A stretch of 54,773 nt of DNA from an uncultured cyanobacterium. Its GTDB lineage: Bacteria; Cyanobacteriota; Cyanobacteriia; PCC-6307; Cyanobiaceae. The stretch spans positions 1 to 54,773 of the forward strand of contig CAIOGZ010000015.1 in NCBI GenBank assembly GCA_903858015.1, read 5' to 3'. Below the pieces are notes generated by a model. That model searched no databases. It saw only the letters and a list, made by a program, of their open reading frames with translations, and was not told the DNA's origin. Below are positions 46,676 through 54,189 of this stretch, one piece after another (position 1 is the first letter of the stretch; each line of letters opens with the position of its first letter). The position numbers and the translations under genes were made by a program.

Positions 46676-47224
46676 ATGGGCTTTGAGAAGGGCATTCGCC
46701 GAGGTTCTGTTTGGGATAATGTCGTGGCGATTGACGCGATCATCAAGAAAACTCGCTTTGCCCTTACAGGGAAGAGCGAGCGGGAATTTGAATTCGCTTT
46801 CACGCAAACTCTTGCCGCTCACTCCGATAAACTCAAAGGCAAGATCTTTTCTCAAACTGACCAAGAAACAATCGTCAAGAGCGTGTATTGCTTTGGCAAG
46901 CGGCACAGGCCAGATTTAACTATCAACGAGGATGGCATTGCCATCGAGATTAAGTACCTGAGTGATTCACTGGATGGAATCAAGCTCGCCCTAGGCCAGA
47001 GCATGCTTTATCGTTTAAGATACAAGTTTGTGTTCAATGTCTTCATTCTTGCCGAAAGACATAAAGAGACCTATTCCAAAGCAAGCAAGGGAGAAGAAAG
47101 AGACCTGGAAGACATTTTCAAGGACTTGAGCGAAGAAGCCAATGTCTTTTCATACATTGTTCCTGCGTTCTCTGCGGCGCCAAACTTAAAGAGCTGTATT
47201 GAATGCAATGGGCTCGGGGCTTGA
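46676..47224 (+). CDS. Cassette 2: PD-(D/E)XK nuclease-like protein
   Basis: A 182-aa protein. The core RPDLTINEDGIAIEIKYL gives PD-x(10)-E-x-K (D80, E91, K93), the active-site pattern of the PD-(D/E)XK nuclease superfamily. The following alpha/beta part (ALGQSMLYRLRYKFVFNVFI) fits the rest of the fold. Could be a restriction-type or repair nuclease; no modification enzyme adjoins it. Single gene in its cassette, starting 60 bp after the attC core. Confidence 0.72.
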   Translation: MGFEKGIRRGSVWDNVVAIDAIIKKTRFALTGKSEREFEFAFTQTLAAHSDKLKGKIFSQTDQETIVKSVYCFGKRHRPDLTINEDGIAIEIKYLSDSLDGIKLALGQSMLYRLRYKFVFNVFILAERHKETYSKASKGEERDLEDIFKDLSEEANVFSYIVPAFSAAPNLKSCIECNGLGA

Positions 47225-47234
47225 TCGTTGGGCC

Positions 47235-47318
47235 GTCTAACATCAAGATACAGCGGGCGAAGCAGGTTTGTGATCCATGCAAAGGGCAGCTGCCCGCCAC
47301 TGATCTTGAGCGTTATCC
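47235..47318 (+). other. attC site 2
   Basis: Starts GTCTAAC and ends GTTATCC, 84 bp. Arms ATCAAGATACAGCGGGCG and GCCCGCCACTGATCTTGAGC pair. The last core deviates from GTTRRRY at one base. Closely related to the attC sites at 52219 and 53028. Confidence 0.85.
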
Positions 47319-47407
47319 GAACCTATGGCCTGGATACAGAGCCCACAACGGGGGATGGTTCCAATGTCCTGAGTTGTTGCTACGGTGGTTGTAGTGGTGC
47401 ATCGGCC

Positions 47408-47617
47408 ATGAATTTCACGTTGGAGTGCGAGCAAGAAGTTGATGGACGCTGGATCGCAGAGGTCCCTGAGCTGCCTGGTGTTCTCTCGTATGGCAGCTCT
47501 GCTGCAGATGCAATGTCAAGAGCTGAGATCCTTGCTCTTCGCGTTATTGCCGACAGGCTTGAACATGGCGAAGCCGAGCCTGTGAGCATCAGCCTTTCAC
47601 TCCCCGTCGTTGCGTGA
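47408..47617 (+). CDS. hicB: HicB antitoxin
   Basis: A 69-aa partial-RNase-H-fold antitoxin: MNFTLECEQEVDGRWIAEVP, then ELPGVLSYGSSAADAMSRAE. It has no C-terminal DNA-binding domain, so it is the short form. Order is antitoxin first, which is reversed relative to many hicAB operons. The stop overlaps the hicA start as GTGA. Confidence 0.93.
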   Translation: MNFTLECEQEVDGRWIAEVPELPGVLSYGSSAADAMSRAEILALRVIADRLEHGEAEPVSISLSLPVVA

Positions 47618-47826
47618 GCTCCTGGCCTTCCGTCAAAGCGAAGAAAGTGTTGGCAGGCCTACAAGCTATTGGGTGGCGTGTAAAGCGGCAGACAGGATCA
47701 CACAAGACTCTTCAACGTGCCGGATTTCCTGATTTTGTCTTTGCCTTCCATGATGGCGAGGAGATCGGCCCGAGAATGTTATCTCGAATTGCAAAGAATA
47801 CTGGCCTTCAGCCCAGCGATCTGTGA
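47614..47826 (+). CDS. hicA: HicA toxin (mRNA interferase)
   Basis: A 70-aa double-stranded-RNA-binding-fold toxin. The catalytic His is in RQTGSHKTLQR. Start GTG 47614, translationally coupled to hicB. Cleaves mRNA when free of HicB. Confidence 0.93.
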   Translation: MSSWPSVKAKKVLAGLQAIGWRVKRQTGSHKTLQRAGFPDFVFAFHDGEEIGPRMLSRIAKNTGLQPSDL

Positions 47827-48148
47827 GATGCGCGTGAAATCGGCTAACACAGCCATTCGCCTGATCCGCCGCCGCTCACTCGCGTTACCCGTGGGCTTTC
47901 GTTGCATACACTCATTGCGGCCAGGTGATGGCAGGCGTTCCGCCTCGGCGATCCCCTTGTTTCCGCTCCCCACGCTCTGCCCCGCTACCAGCACGCCAGT
48001 CGGTTGATCGCCGCCAGTGAGCGCCAGCCCCTGATCGGTCCAGACCCGCCCAGCGCCGGTGCTGTCACCAGGCCGTTTGGGCCGGCAGTGCTCAACTTTC
48101 CCCTGAACCGCCTTAGCCTGAACTTGCTCCTGCCGCAGGGCTCCGATA
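47827..48148. other. Spacer after HicBA with a weak attC candidate
   Basis: GGCTAAC (47842-47848) and GTTACCC (47884-47890) could be the ends of a degenerate 49-bp attC, but inner pairing is poor. Past this point the DNA is GC-rich like the host chromosome. No gene recognised. Confidence 0.35.
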
Positions 48149-48758
48149 CTCACCCTGCCCCGCACGCTCACCCTCACGCCTTCCCTGTTCGCTGAGGTGT
48201 GTGCGGCCAACCCGGAGGCGGTGCTGGAGCTTGCTGCCAATGGCACCCTCATCGAGATGACCCCCACCGGCGGCAGCACAGCTGCGCGCAACCAAACTCT
48301 CGGGGCCCTGCTGTGGCTTGCGATCGAGCAGGGCCGCCTGCCCCTGAAGCTCTTCGACAGCTCCGCCGGCTTCCTGCTTCCCGTAGCCGCAAGGCTTCTC
48401 CGAAGGAGTTGGCTCCGTACGCAGCCCCGACGCAAGCGCCGTGCGGCTAGAGCGCTGGCAGGCTTTGAGCGAGGCCGAACGGGACGGATTCCCGCCCCTC
48501 TGCCCCGATCTGGTAGTGGAGCTGGCCAGCCCTTCAGATGGGCCGCAGGACCTGCGCCGCAAGATGGCCGCCTACATGGCCAATGGAGCCAGTTTGGGTT
48601 GGCTGTTGCTGCCGCAAAGCCGCACGGTGGAGGTGTGGAAGGCAGGGGCAGCCGAAACAGCCAACTCTCCCCTGGTGTTCACCGATCCGGCACGGCTGGA
48701 GGCGGGCCCCGAGTTTCCGGGCCTGGTGATCGATCCGCGTCGGATCTGGGAGGTCTGA
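48149..48758 (+). pseudogene. Uma2-family (DUF820) endonuclease-like gene, frameshifted by a 28-nt palindromic insert
   Basis: Part 1 (48149-48382) encodes LFAEVCAANPEAVLELAANG, then TLIEMTPTGGSTAARNQTLG, up to FDSSAGFLLP, typical of Uma2 proteins. Part 2 (48411-48758) continues in a different frame: GSVRSPDASAVRLERWQALS, then FPPLCPDLVVELASPSD and the end of the family domain. Between them lie 28 nt (48383-48410) in place of an expected Asn codon. They form two mini-hairpins GCC-gcaa-GGC and CTCC-gaa-GGAG. The insert shifts the frame. No ATG is found at the N-terminus. Uma2 proteins are PD-(D/E)XK-like and very common in cyanobacteria. Confidence 0.85.
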
Positions 48759-48870
48759 GAGCTATATCAACGGCCGCCCCTACTCCGGGCCAAATAGCAG
48801 CAGCTTATGCGGATCTTCAGGGCATGACTGAGTGCTTGTGTTGTGCATGCATCGGTGCCAAAAGAGCAAC

Positions 48871-49132
48871 GTGGAGAAGGCGATAACGCGAGCCGTAGCC
48901 AAGCTGGACTAAGCAAGCCAGCCAGCAGCCACACCTCCCGCCATTCCTAGTGGCTCCGCCACGCTGGCCTGCGGCCAGGTAGCGCCACACACCTGCTGGA
49001 ACGGGGCCAGGACATCCGCACCATTTTGGAGTTACTGGGCCACAAGGACGTGAAGACCACCATGATCTACACGCACGTGCACAACCGCGGCCCGCTCGGG
49101 GTGCGCAGCCCTGCCGATCTTGTGTACCGCTA
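48871..49132 (+). pseudogene. Remnant of a second integron integrase
   Basis: The C-terminal third of an IntI-type recombinase, homologous to residues about 252-323 of the intact one. VEKAITRAVAK is followed by a one-base deletion (about 48905) shifting to LSKPASSHTSRHS. After that come a 33-nt palindromic insert with a TAG stop (48948-48983), then [36 protein letters not shown] and [13 protein letters not shown] and Y catalytic residues are still legible. The 5' two-thirds are missing. It runs directly into an attI-like module at 49121. Confidence 0.85.
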
Positions 49133-49309
49133 CGAACATGTGGTTCGCGGACCCGCAAACCACGGGTACTGTTGGGGCTCCCTTACTTGAAACCCTATGC
49201 TGGCACTGGATTCAGTCGAAGGGGCCCGAGCGCCTCTGGGCGTGGTTTGCGGAAAGCCCAGAGGCAACTGGATGTGGTTCTCGGAACCTCCCAATAAAGA
49301 GTTGGGTGG
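49121..49309 (+). other. attI-like module after the intI remnant (core site C)
   Basis: A sequence related to the second half of both 256-bp units, beginning GTGTACCG and containing three GTGGTTNNCGGAMC motifs plus one inverted copy (CCGCAAACCAC). A 10-bp perfect stem GCCTCTGGGC/GCCCAGAGGC encloses the middle motif. It ends with core site C (49274-49309; GTT at 49301). The last part CCCAA-N7-TTGGG has the same spacing as the simple site of attI1. It directly follows an integrase 3' end. Confidence 0.55.
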
Positions 49310-49450
49310 CGCAGTGAGCATTAACTCCGCGCTCTATCAGGAAACACCCCAAGTGCCACAATGATGCCCTTTGACTTTTCCAACGAAAGAATGCTTCTTG
49401 CTATCGCACCATCCCGTCGCTAGAATCGAAAAATAGGAACGCTCGACCCC

Positions 49451-50362
49451 ATGAAGCTCCTGTTCTTTACTATATGTTCGTCGATAACTGCGATCGCACT
49501 TGCTCCTTCTAGGGTATTGGCTTGGTCCTGTGACAGCCAATGCGATCAGGGTCAATCCGAATGTACAGAGTGGAAAAGGTTGAATTGTCCGACTAGCAAT
49601 CATATTTTACGTTCCATCCTTGAATTTGATCGTCAATCAGATAACCCGATTCGTGATTATGGTCTCCGTAAACCTGCTTCCCATGCTCCTCGGAGACCTC
49701 CTGGCTCTAAATTGGAACCACAGGGTCGATTATTGATAAGGGCGTCAAGAGCTTTCGCTGGCCCACGCCAATATCCTCCTACTCAATTCGCAGCCTATGG
49801 CATCGTAGCCTTCCAATCTCTTCCCTTTGACACAGACGAAACCAATCGCTATGTCAATATATGCAGGGGTTACTTGGCCGCTGTTCCTAGGGCTAAGAAT
49901 CTCCTTGACCAAGGAATTCCGCTAAGCAAGCAAATGGTTACTGTATGGCCATTGGATAATGCGCAGCTTTCCGATAAACTAAATATAACAGATCAGGATC
50001 CCAGCCTCATTTGCAGAAAGGCCGTCTTGGCGATTGACATTGCCTCATCACGCAATGCTATTGTTAACGCTCGGCTGACAAAGCCAGGAGAATCGTTTGA
50101 CGGAAGAGGGCCGTACGTTATTGCTTGGTCTCCTGCCCAATCGTTTGGAAAACCAAATGCAGCAGTTCTTATACTCAACCTTTCAAATGTATCAACTGCC
50201 GCTCAGGCTGCTGAGATGTTTAGAGCATGGTCAAGTGATGTAGAAGGAAATCCTCAACTCTGGACGGGAGGCTGGAACAATCAATCCCTTAAAGTCATTC
50301 TTAGGCTTTGGGCAGACAGATGGGGGTCAAAGATCTTATCCTTGATCTCAATGCAGAAGTAG
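49451..50362 (+). CDS. Cassette: secreted protein of unknown function
   Basis: A 303-aa protein with a signal peptide (LLFFTICSSITAIALAPSRVLA) and a Cys-rich start (WSCDSQCDQGQSECTEWKRL). Its 200-aa remainder is alpha/beta, with the phrase YGIVAFQSLPFDTDETNRYV and a later GPYVIAWSPAQSFGKPNAAV. It is not recognised. The presence of a four-base gap to a two-TM protein gene suggests co-translation. AT-rich, as other cassette genes. Confidence 0.72.
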   Translation: MKLLFFTICSSITAIALAPSRVLAWSCDSQCDQGQSECTEWKRLNCPTSNHILRSILEFDRQSDNPIRDYGLRKPASHAPRRPPGSKLEPQGRLLIRASRAFAGPRQYPPTQFAAYGIVAFQSLPFDTDETNRYVNICRGYLAAVPRAKNLLDQGIPLSKQMVTVWPLDNAQLSDKLNITDQDPSLICRKAVLAIDIASSRNAIVNARLTKPGESFDGRGPYVIAWSPAQSFGKPNAAVLILNLSNVSTAAQAAEMFRAWSSDVEGNPQLWTGGWNNQSLKVILRLWADRWGSKILSLISMQK

Positions 50363-50366
50363 CTCG

Positions 50367-50543
50367 ATGTTTGAGTTGTTGAAACAGCTTAATGTGCCGG
50401 GTGCGCTCGGGTTCTTATTGGGTATTGCGCTTGTGGCATGGATCCAGCCGACCACAACTGCGGGAGTGGGTCTTCTTATTCTTGTGAGTATGCTTATTTG
50501 CATAGTCTTAGCCTCAGTGCTAAGGAATTTCTTGCCGAAATAG
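50367..50543 (+). CDS. Cassette: 58-aa two-TM small membrane protein
   Basis: ATG at 50367, TAG at 50541-50543. Two hydrophobic helices (ALGFLLGIALVAWI and AGVGLLILVSMLICIVLA) joined by a short QPTTT loop, with a basic VLRNFLPK end. Starts 4 nt after the secreted-protein stop. Its layout resembles phage holins or small channel-like toxins, but no family is claimed. Confidence 0.65.
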   Translation: MFELLKQLNVPGALGFLLGIALVAWIQPTTTAGVGLLILVSMLICIVLASVLRNFLPK

Positions 50544-50596
50544 GAAAAGACAGTTCGCCGCCACTGACTCTCTTTTCTAATCATTCCAAAAACCCC

Positions 50597-50687
50597 ACCC
50601 AACAGGCCCCTCGAGTGGACAGGCCGCCCGCAGGCTCTCTGTTTGCCTTTTCTAATCCTTGCCTGCCACTCAGGGGCAGCGTTCGAA
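50597..50687 (+). other. attC site 3
   Basis: Starts ACCCAAC and ends GTTCGAA (50681-50687), 91 bp. Arms GGCCCCTCGAGTGGACAGG and CCTGCCACTCAGGGGC pair with two bulged bases on one side only. Its GTT is the left boundary of the second 256-bp unit. Confidence 0.85.
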
Positions 50688-50945
50688 GGATCAGATTAGT
50701 CAGACTGCGCACTTTGCCCTACAATCGTGCTTGTTGCTGATCTGGTCATCCGATCCGGACTGTGTATCGTAGCGAACATGTGGTTATCGGACCCGCAAAC
50801 CACCCCTACACTTGGCTGAACGTCGTCATGGAGCCCTGCACTGCAATCGTTTTCGAGTATCCAGCCCCATGCTGCAGCGTGGTTTGCGGAAAGGAGGGGT
50901 GTTCTCGGCGTGGTTCTCGGAACCTCCCAATACATAGTTGGGCGG
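50681..50945 (+). repeat. 256-bp gene-less cassette-like unit, copy 2, with core site D
   Basis: From GTT 50681 to GTT 50937, exactly 256 bp, the length of copy 1 at 43455. It begins GTTCGAAGGA, then TTAGTCAGACTGCG shortly after, and ends with core site D (50910-50945, GTGGTTCTCGGAACC ... AGTTGGGCGG). Internal arms around CCACCCCT and AGGGGTG can pair. No protein-like ORF. Confidence 0.7.
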
Positions 50946-50999
50946 TCTGGTAGGGCTTTATCTGCAAGCCAAGAATTATCTAGCTATGACATCTCAAGT

Positions 51000-52145
51000 A
51001 TGCCAAACACTCCGACCCTTGACCTGCTCTTTGCAGATTTTCCACAGCAGTTGCAGAAGCTGCATACCGAGATCAAATATCCGACTGTGTTCGAATCTGC
51101 AGAGATACTCCTGTCCGCGGCTGAATCCTTAGGTGTCCTTGGAACGGAGAAATTGACGCAACCAATAAGCGGGTCCAAGTTTACTTCGTTGCTCTCCGAG
51201 CTCCGTATTGCAAACATTTTTTCTCGCCTAGGATATTCAGTCAGGATACTTCCCGACGAAGAATTCGGCCGTAACGGAACCTACACCCCGGACCTACTTG
51301 CTGCCACAAGCTGCGGCGAGATTCTCATTGAAGTAGCGTCGGGGTCGCCGGGAGGTGTCGATATGTCGAGCCTAATTCAGGAAGGACTAACAGAGAATAA
51401 TCTATGCTTTCGGACTACTGACTATCTTGCAGATGACCTGAGTATTCCAGGAGTCACAGCTGAGGAGCGGAACAAAGCAGAAGAACAGGCAAGAACGATT
51501 GCAAGCAAATTCATTGAGCACCTGAAGGATCTCAGTCCCTTGGACAGGGGATCGATCCAAATTGATGGAACTCGGTTTGAGTACGAACCCTCGCCTACTC
51601 AACAGGGCTACCATTCGGGAGGCGTAACGGCTTTTCACTGCGTCCGGACTGAGAAGCACAAAATGAAGCTTCTGCGCGAACTGGAGCATAAAGCTAGCAA
51701 ACAGCGGAAACTTCCTTCTGAAAAGCAGGCGATCCCGTTTATCGTAGCCTATGACAACAGAGAACCGGAGCTTGACCCACTCACTGCTCATTCAGCTTTG
51801 ACTGGTTCTCGTTGCTGCTACTTGGCTCCTCCTGAGATGCAAAGCAAGTATTATGCCGAGAAACGCGCTTCCTACCCGGAAGGCTTGCTTGCCGCACTTT
51901 CAGGTCCTTGGAGACGGCTCATGGATGATTGGGACTATGGGCCTCACTCTCGGTGCTATATGGAGGATTTCGGCGCTCTATTCGAAAAAGAATGGGCTCA
52001 ACATCTAAGCGGCGTACTGCTCATGCACGTCCCAGAAATCATTCAGTGGCTGCCTAATCCGTATGCGGCTCAACATCTTCGGGCGCCTCAGCTTTTGGAA
52101 ATTCAGCTGCCTACGACTCCGAGCCATAGAGGAACTCTGCAATGA
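51000..52145 (+). CDS. Cassette: 381-aa protein of unknown function
   Basis: Soluble protein, no signal or TM. The central SRLGYSVRILPDEEFGRNGT followed by YTPDLLAATSCGEILIEVASG resembles a PD-(D/E)XK nuclease core (PD-x(9)-E-x-A), but the Lys is replaced by Ala, so catalysis is doubtful. The C-terminal half (residues about 190-380) is alpha/beta with several W and Y. ATG at 51000 chosen; an in-frame extension upstream runs into core site D and is unlikely. It is the only gene in its 1.36-kb cassette. Confidence 0.7.
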   Translation: MPNTPTLDLLFADFPQQLQKLHTEIKYPTVFESAEILLSAAESLGVLGTEKLTQPISGSKFTSLLSELRIANIFSRLGYSVRILPDEEFGRNGTYTPDLLAATSCGEILIEVASGSPGGVDMSSLIQEGLTENNLCFRTTDYLADDLSIPGVTAEERNKAEEQARTIASKFIEHLKDLSPLDRGSIQIDGTRFEYEPSPTQQGYHSGGVTAFHCVRTEKHKMKLLRELEHKASKQRKLPSEKQAIPFIVAYDNREPELDPLTAHSALTGSRCCYLAPPEMQSKYYAEKRASYPEGLLAALSGPWRRLMDDWDYGPHSRCYMEDFGALFEKEWAQHLSGVLLMHVPEIIQWLPNPYAAQHLRAPQLLEIQLPTTPSHRGTLQ

Positions 52146-52218
52146 ATGCATTGGGGCTTAGATCGATATTCATAGCAGCCTCCGTTCAGCCTATAACTGT
52201 CCATTCGCTTATCTTGCC

Positions 52219-52305
52219 GTCCAACATCAAGATCCAGCGGTCGGGTTCAGAATTTTTGGATGATTCCCATGTAATCCGGCCCGCCGCTGATCTTGAGCGT
52301 TGGGA
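52219..52305 (+). other. attC site 4
   Basis: Starts GTCCAAC and ends GTTGGGA, 87 bp. Arms ATCAAGATCCAGCGGTCGGG and CCCGCCGCTGATCTTGAGC pair with one extrahelical C. Near-identical arms to attC 2. Confidence 0.88.
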
Positions 52306-52389
52306 TGATCCGAGATCCGGGCCAAGGGGCACAGAACTGGCACGGCCGCATCATTTATGGTACAGTAGATTAGTTGGGCGGCTTGCGGC

Positions 52390-52740
52390 ATGGGAACCCA
52401 CCCTGTCCTTCGAGTTGTCTTTTTCCGTTCTCAAGGAGGGAGGGAGCCAGTGAGAGATTGGTTGCTTGATCTGAGCCGAGGCGATCGCAGGGCTATTGGG
52501 TGCGACATTAAGACCGCTCAATACGGCTGGCCTATTGGAATGCCTTTGATTCGCAAGCTTGAACCCGGCTTGTGGGAGGTGCGATCGGCTATTGAAAGAG
52601 GCATTGCACGGGTTATTTTTACCGTGGAGGATGATGTGATGGTTTTGCTGCATGGCTTTATCAAAAAAACCGCGAAGACCCCATCTGCTGATCTTCAGGT
52701 TGCACGAGATCGACGCTCTAGGCTAAGAGGTGCCCAATGA
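52390..52740 (+). CDS. higB: HigB/RelE-type toxin (phage Gp49-like)
   Basis: A 116-aa toxin of the Gp49/HigB branch of RelE ribonucleases: VVFFRSQGGREPVRDWLLDL near the N-terminus, and the core MPLIRKLEPGLWEVRSAIER followed by GIARVIFTVEDDVMVLLHGF. Toxin first, overlapping its antitoxin as ATGA (52737-52740). Confidence 0.92.
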   Translation: MGTHPVLRVVFFRSQGGREPVRDWLLDLSRGDRRAIGCDIKTAQYGWPIGMPLIRKLEPGLWEVRSAIERGIARVIFTVEDDVMVLLHGFIKKTAKTPSADLQVARDRRSRLRGAQ

Positions 52741-53021
52741 TTGAGAAGGAGTGCCTTGGAAGTGATTTTGATGATTTTCTTCGCAACGAGGGATTCATCG
52801 AGGATGCTGAAGCGGTCGCAGCCAAAAGAATTATTGCCTTTCAGATAGCCAAGGAAATGAAGAAGTCAAATATCACCAAAACAGAACTTGCTTACCGTAT
52901 GCATACAAGTAGACCAGTTGTTGATCGCCTGCTTGATCCTTCTAATCGGTCAGTTACTCTTTCCACCCTTGGCAAAGCAGCATCAGCAGTGGGGAAGACT
53001 TTAAAGATTGAGCTATGTTAG
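52737..53021 (+). CDS. higA: HigA-type Xre-family antitoxin
   Basis: A 94-aa antitoxin with an Xre HTH (ITKTELAYRMHTSRPVVDRL, then LDPSNRSVTLSTLGKAASAV). Translationally coupled to the toxin gene. Expected to autorepress the operon. Confidence 0.9.
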   Translation: MIEKECLGSDFDDFLRNEGFIEDAEAVAAKRIIAFQIAKEMKKSNITKTELAYRMHTSRPVVDRLLDPSNRSVTLSTLGKAASAVGKTLKIELC

Positions 53022-53027
53022 GGGCAT

Positions 53028-53114
53028 TCCCAACATCAAGATGCAGAAGACGGGAGCCTAAGGTCACTGTCTTCTGCACTGCAAGTCTCCCGCTTCTGAT
53101 CTGGAGCGTTAGGC
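53028..53114 (+). other. attC site 5
   Basis: Starts TCCCAAC and ends GTTAGGC, 87 bp. Arms ATGCAGAAGACGGGAG and CTCCCGCTTCTGATC pair with one extra base. Same ATCAAGAT opening as sites 2 and 4. It starts 6 bp after the higA stop. Confidence 0.88.
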
Positions 53115-53210
53115 AAGACCTAGTAACATATGCAGATCGCCTTCAAAGATGAAACATGGTACAATCTAAAAATAACAGAAGATTCAAGCGGTTTATGAAA
53201 TTGTCTGAGC

Positions 53211-53645
53211 ATGGAGCTTTTTCACATGGCGTCTGAAGTTATTGACGCAACTAGCAGTCTTAAATGGATCTTCTTTAATGTTGTCCTTTCTTTGTTGCCT
53301 CTTGCGCTGAATGTAATTTTAGTGATGGTGGGCAGAGTAGCTACTAGCTGGCCTGAAATGCTCAAGGACGGTGAGCTTTTCTTCTTTTCAACTGCAATAT
53401 CAGCCTCATCGATTGGCGGTCTTCTTTTTCAAGTACCTAGCAATAAGGTATTCGCTGCGATTGTGACATATCTTTTAATGATAATACTAATGCTCTCAAC
53501 TGGGATGTTTGCACTCTCATCATTCATGAAACTAAAGCAGATAGACGCTATTGACAAGAAAGTGTTTGGGGCTAGTTCGGCTTGGTGCGCTCTTTTTACA
53601 ATTATCCTAAGTTATATTGCCTTTGTCCTAGGAGGATCGAAATGA
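53211..53645 (+). CDS. Cassette: four-TM membrane protein, unknown
   Basis: A 144-aa protein with four predicted TM helices (WIFFNVVLSLLPLALNVILV; LFFFSTAISASSIGGLLF; AAIVTYLLMIILMLSTGMFA; AWCALFTIILSYIAFVLGG). It starts with ATG at 53211 and overlaps the next gene as ATGA. No family recognised. Confidence 0.75.
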   Translation: MELFHMASEVIDATSSLKWIFFNVVLSLLPLALNVILVMVGRVATSWPEMLKDGELFFFSTAISASSIGGLLFQVPSNKVFAAIVTYLLMIILMLSTGMFALSSFMKLKQIDAIDKKVFGASSAWCALFTIILSYIAFVLGGSK

Positions 53646-54085
53646 TTTCTTCAATTTCTGACTCAGCCTATCAAAAACGAGCACAGGCAAAAAAAATTAT
53701 TCGCAATGCCGCAATCGCATCATCTACAGCAGCTGGCGCAACTGCTCAAGTGGCTGCTTTTGGTGCTGATACAGCTTTGACATTACCGATCATAATAGAT
53801 ATGATTATCAAGCTTGAGAATCTTTTTGAACTTGAAAGAGACATTGCTGCCGAATTGAGGGTTGCAATGATATTCCTAGAATCTGGAGCAGTAACCAGCA
53901 AGTCAGTTCTTGGGTTTGTGCCAATTCTAGGGAATTTTGTTAATGCCGCCATAACATATTCTCTTACTGAGACCATAGGATGGGTAGTGTATGAGATTTT
54001 TAATCTTGGTGGAGATCTGTCAGCCATTTCAGAGGAACAGATACAAGCAGCTGCAAAGCGAGTCAAGCGCACATCGAATAAGTAA
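53642..54085 (+). CDS. Cassette: DUF697-like amphipathic/membrane-active protein
   Basis: A 147-aa protein. Gly/Ala-rich hydrophobic helices with the pattern AFGADTALTLPIIIDMIIKL and GFVPILGNFVNAAITYSLTE recall DUF697/YcjF-type helical hairpins found next to GTPases or in membrane-acting effectors. ATG 53642 overlaps the previous stop. The pair may form one membrane complex; function unknown. Confidence 0.7.
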   Translation: MISSISDSAYQKRAQAKKIIRNAAIASSTAAGATAQVAAFGADTALTLPIIIDMIIKLENLFELERDIAAELRVAMIFLESGAVTSKSVLGFVPILGNFVNAAITYSLTETIGWVVYEIFNLGGDLSAISEEQIQAAAKRVKRTSNK

Positions 54086-54189
54086 TTTGGTCTGGTATAA
54101 TGGCTCTATCTTTCATCATTATTATGTCTCTATTTGGGATTCTGGCCTGGGTCAGTACAATTTATGCGCCATTAATGTGAAGTCGGACT

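Noticed and set aside
47842..47890. Possible attC after HicBA
   Set aside because: Terminal cores GGCTAAC and GTTACCC pair, but the inner arms do not; kept only as a weak candidate.
52373..52379. GTTGGGC resembling a recombination core just before higB
   Set aside because: No upstream CCCAA partner, no attC fold and no 36-bp core; probably chance.
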